From: Acidobacteriota bacterium
GTDB taxonomy: Bacteria; Acidobacteriota; HRBIN11
Length of the DNA: 6,205 nucleotides
Reading direction: 5' to 3'
Assembly: GCA_030550225.1 (NCBI GenBank)
Contig: JAUQPV010000160.1
Span: 1 to 6,205 of the forward strand
The notes beneath the pieces are model-generated. The model saw nothing but the letters and a program-made list of their open reading frames with translations. It ran no database searches and was not told where the DNA came from. Positions 4,936 through 6,205 of the stretch are shown piece after piece. The translations under genes and the position numbers were made by a program. Each line of letters starts with the position of its first letter. The stretch's first letter is position 1.

Positions 4936-5754
4936 TTCCCCCGAATGGGCTTCATAAGCCTGCGTCCCGACCGGAGACTCGAGGAATACGCGGGATGTCG
5001 CGTGAAAGGGTCGCCGGCACACGGCGAAGAAGCTCCAAGCCCGCTCGATGCCTTCTTGGGTCACCGTGAAATCTTCCGTCGTCAAGCCCTGCCCCCGCAG
5101 GTGGCGCTTCCATAGCCAGACCCGCATCGCCTTCTGAGCCGCCAAGTACAGCCGTAAGTAGGCCGACCGGGACAGACGCCGCCGGAGCTGGAGGCCCCCC
5201 AACCGGACGATCCATCGGATGACCCGCTCCCGCTTCTGCCGGTAGGCGACGGCCCGGGGCGTTTTCCCGACCATTCCCCAAAGCTCGACGTCCTCGAAGA
5301 AAGCCCTGAGGGCCGTCCGGAGCTCTGCAGCATTGAATTCCTTGTAATGCCAGGGGTCCAGAGATATCGGCGTCTGTCGGTTTAGGGCCTCTAAGATGGC
5401 CACCCCGTTGGGGTGCGTCACGCGCGCCAACTCCCGTAAGTAGGCCTCGTAGTCCTCGACGTGCTCGATGACGGCGAAGGACACGACGAGGTCCATCGAA
5501 CCCGTCGCAAAGCCCAGCCGGCATAAATCCATACTGGCAAAGACCAGGTTGGGCCGGGTGTACCGCCGACGGGCGGCCTGGACACACGCCGCGTCCAGGT
5601 CGACGCCGACGACCCAGCGGGCGACCCCGGCCAAATAGTCCGCCCCGTAACCCTCTCCGCAACCGGCGTCCAGGACTCGCCGGCCGACGGCATAAGGGCG
5701 AGCCAATACGTATGCGAAAAAACCCTGCATGAAGCGGGGTTGCATGTAGTCCAC
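4927..5754 (-). CDS. Class I SAM-dependent methyltransferase (Methyltransf_11/23 type)
   Basis: Predicted soluble methyltransferase using S-adenosylmethionine; the acceptor is unknown. From GTG 5754 it has 275 residues. Motif I is VLDAGCGEGYG (27-37), followed by the acidic ribose-binding VDLD (51-54), SMDL (74-77), and MDLVVSFAVIEHVED (87-101) with the IEH typical of this subfamily. WHYKEF (135-140) matches the HxxEF segment of small-molecule or sugar methyltransferases. The C-terminal part (about 170-250) is basic and probably helical. Homologues of this type usually start with a YTGERxxP segment, and here LDYTAERDLP is encoded in frame upstream of the GTG, beginning at CTG 5787 immediately after a TAG. 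The true start is therefore probably upstream, or codon 4 of an ATG-5799 gene is a nonsense mutation. The hydrolase gene lies 92 bases upstream (start ATG 5799) on the same strand. Confidence 0.82.
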   Translation of the reverse strand: MDYMQPRFMQGFFAYVLARPYAVGRRVLDAGCGEGYGADYLAGVARWVVGVDLDAACVQAARRRYTRPNLVFASMDLCRLGFATGSMDLVVSFAVIEHVEDYEAYLRELARVTHPNGVAILEALNRQTPISLDPWHYKEFNAAELRTALRAFFEDVELWGMVGKTPRAVAYRQKRERVIRWIVRLGGLQLRRRLSRSAYLRLYLAAQKAMRVWLWKRHLRGQGLTTEDFTVTQEGIERAWSFFAVCRRPFHATSRVFLESPVGTQAYEAHSGESS

Positions 5755-5787
5755 GTCCGGGAGGTCCCGTTCCGCCGTGTAGTCCAG

Positions 5788-5808
5788 CTATCGCGTCATA
5801 TTCCCCTT
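5788..5808 (-). promoter_or_regulatory. Strong ribosome site with a four-codon ATG-ACG-CGA-TAG before the methyltransferase
   Basis: On the minus strand AAGGGG (5808-5803) is followed after three bases by ATG (5799-5797), then ACG, CGA and TAG (5790-5788). This is in the same frame as the methyltransferase, and CTG (5787-5785) follows at once. It may be the original start codon of the methyltransferase, interrupted by a stop, or a mini-cistron that feeds reinitiation. Confidence 0.5.
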
Positions 5809-5891
5809 CACTCCATTCCCGCCAGCTCGATTCTTGGAGTCGGTCCCGCCGGCCGGGTCGGAGGCATTGTAGTCCGGATAGAGACCGTCGG

Positions 5892-6205
5892 CTACTGCAT
5901 CTTCCCCCGACGACCCGGACGCTTCAACGCCGTTAGGCCGGACCGCCAGTCTTGGGCGCGTCCGGGAGACGAGACGAGATACCATGCTTGAAATACGCGG
6001 GCCAGCGTGTCGCCGACCATCCGGTGCGCCCGGGCGTTGGGATGGGAATCATACCCGGGATGGACTTGGAGGCTGTCTAAGGCCTGGCCAAAGAAAGTCG
6101 TCCGCCAGAGGTCCACGACGGCAAAGCCCCGCCGCCGTGCTTCTTGCGCCACCCAGGCGTGGATGTCGGCAAAGGGATACGTCTTGTCCAGGGGATAGTC
6201 GAAGA
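5892..6205 (-). CDS. SGNH/GDSL-family hydrolase, C-terminal part (runs off the window)
   Basis: Only the last 103 or so residues are present; the frame is open to the right edge, so the nucleophile Ser block is outside. The visible part begins FDYPLDKTYPF and continues HAWVAQEARRRGFAVVDLW, the helix and strand that precede block V. Next comes GYDSHPNARAHRMVGDTLARVF, carrying the Asp-x-x-His-Pro-Asn signature with the catalytic Asp and His of SGNH esterases/lipases. Such enzymes hydrolyse esters, for example O-acetyl groups on glycans or lipids, and are often extracytoplasmic. A tail of about 30 residues, basic at its end, follows. GTG 6152 is an internal Val codon, not the start, because the frame and family similarity continue upstream of it. 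The gene is followed on the same strand by the methyltransferase. Confidence 0.78.
   Translation of the reverse strand, partial: FDYPLDKTYPFADIHAWVAQEARRRGFAVVDLWRTTFFGQALDSLQVHPGYDSHPNARAHRMVGDTLARVFQAWYLVSSPGRAQDWRSGLTALKRPGRRGKMQ

Noticed and set aside
5866..5871. TACAAT -10-like hexamer on the minus strand before the methyltransferase
   Set aside because: No -35 at proper spacing and no TG extension; a chance match cannot be excluded.
5788..5985. Minus-strand frame of 65 codons running into the TAG before the methyltransferase
   Set aside because: It overlaps the end of the SGNH hydrolase in another frame and has no recognisable features; only its last three codons (ATG ACG CGA) are of interest.

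Overview
This window comes from a GC-rich bacterium. Third codon positions are strongly G/C, and the proteins are rich in Arg and Trp. The core genes are bacterial: methionyl-tRNA formyltransferase, a probable clamp-loader delta subunit and an RlmB/TrmH-type rRNA methyltransferase. The gaps are full of short tandem repeats of 7-8 bases. I cannot name the phylum; an uncultivated, possibly thermophilic lineage is a guess.

Left half (1-4092, all + strand): fmt (73-1029); a divergent protein that I read as DNA polymerase III subunit delta (HolA-like, 1136-2185); a TrmH/RlmB-family 2'-O-ribose methyltransferase (2288-3067); and an NtrC-like AAA+ protein with a Fis-type helix-turn-helix (3151-4092). 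The AAA+ protein has lost the GAFTGA loop and the Walker B Asp-Glu. The genes lie head to tail with gaps of about 60-110 bases. A perfect extended -10 box (TGATATAAT) overlaps the fmt stop codon, so the second gene may have its own promoter. Each gap holds a degenerate heptamer array, and the one before the AAA+ gene can fold into a long hairpin.

Middle (4093-4554): 462 bases with no credible gene. It opens with G-rich heptads and a 10-base direct repeat. A repeat domain follows, in which three modules share one layout: a run of CGTCACGN-like octamers, then a TTGAAAAAYCGTG-like core. One module is inverted. A 13-bp perfect inverted repeat encloses two of the modules.

Right half: a small + strand gene for an exported or membrane-anchored protein (4555-4935), whose hydrophobic segment is partly encoded by four tandem heptamers. 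It converges with a minus-strand pair, the C-terminal part of an SGNH/GDSL hydrolase (runs off the right edge, 5892-6205) followed by a class I SAM methyltransferase (4927-5754). The methyltransferase N-terminus is odd: conserved-looking sequence continues upstream of the GTG start to a CTG, directly preceded by an in-frame TAG and a short ATG-ACG-CGA start with a good Shine-Dalgarno. Hydrolase plus methyltransferase would fit glycan or surface-polymer modification, but that is inference from only two genes.
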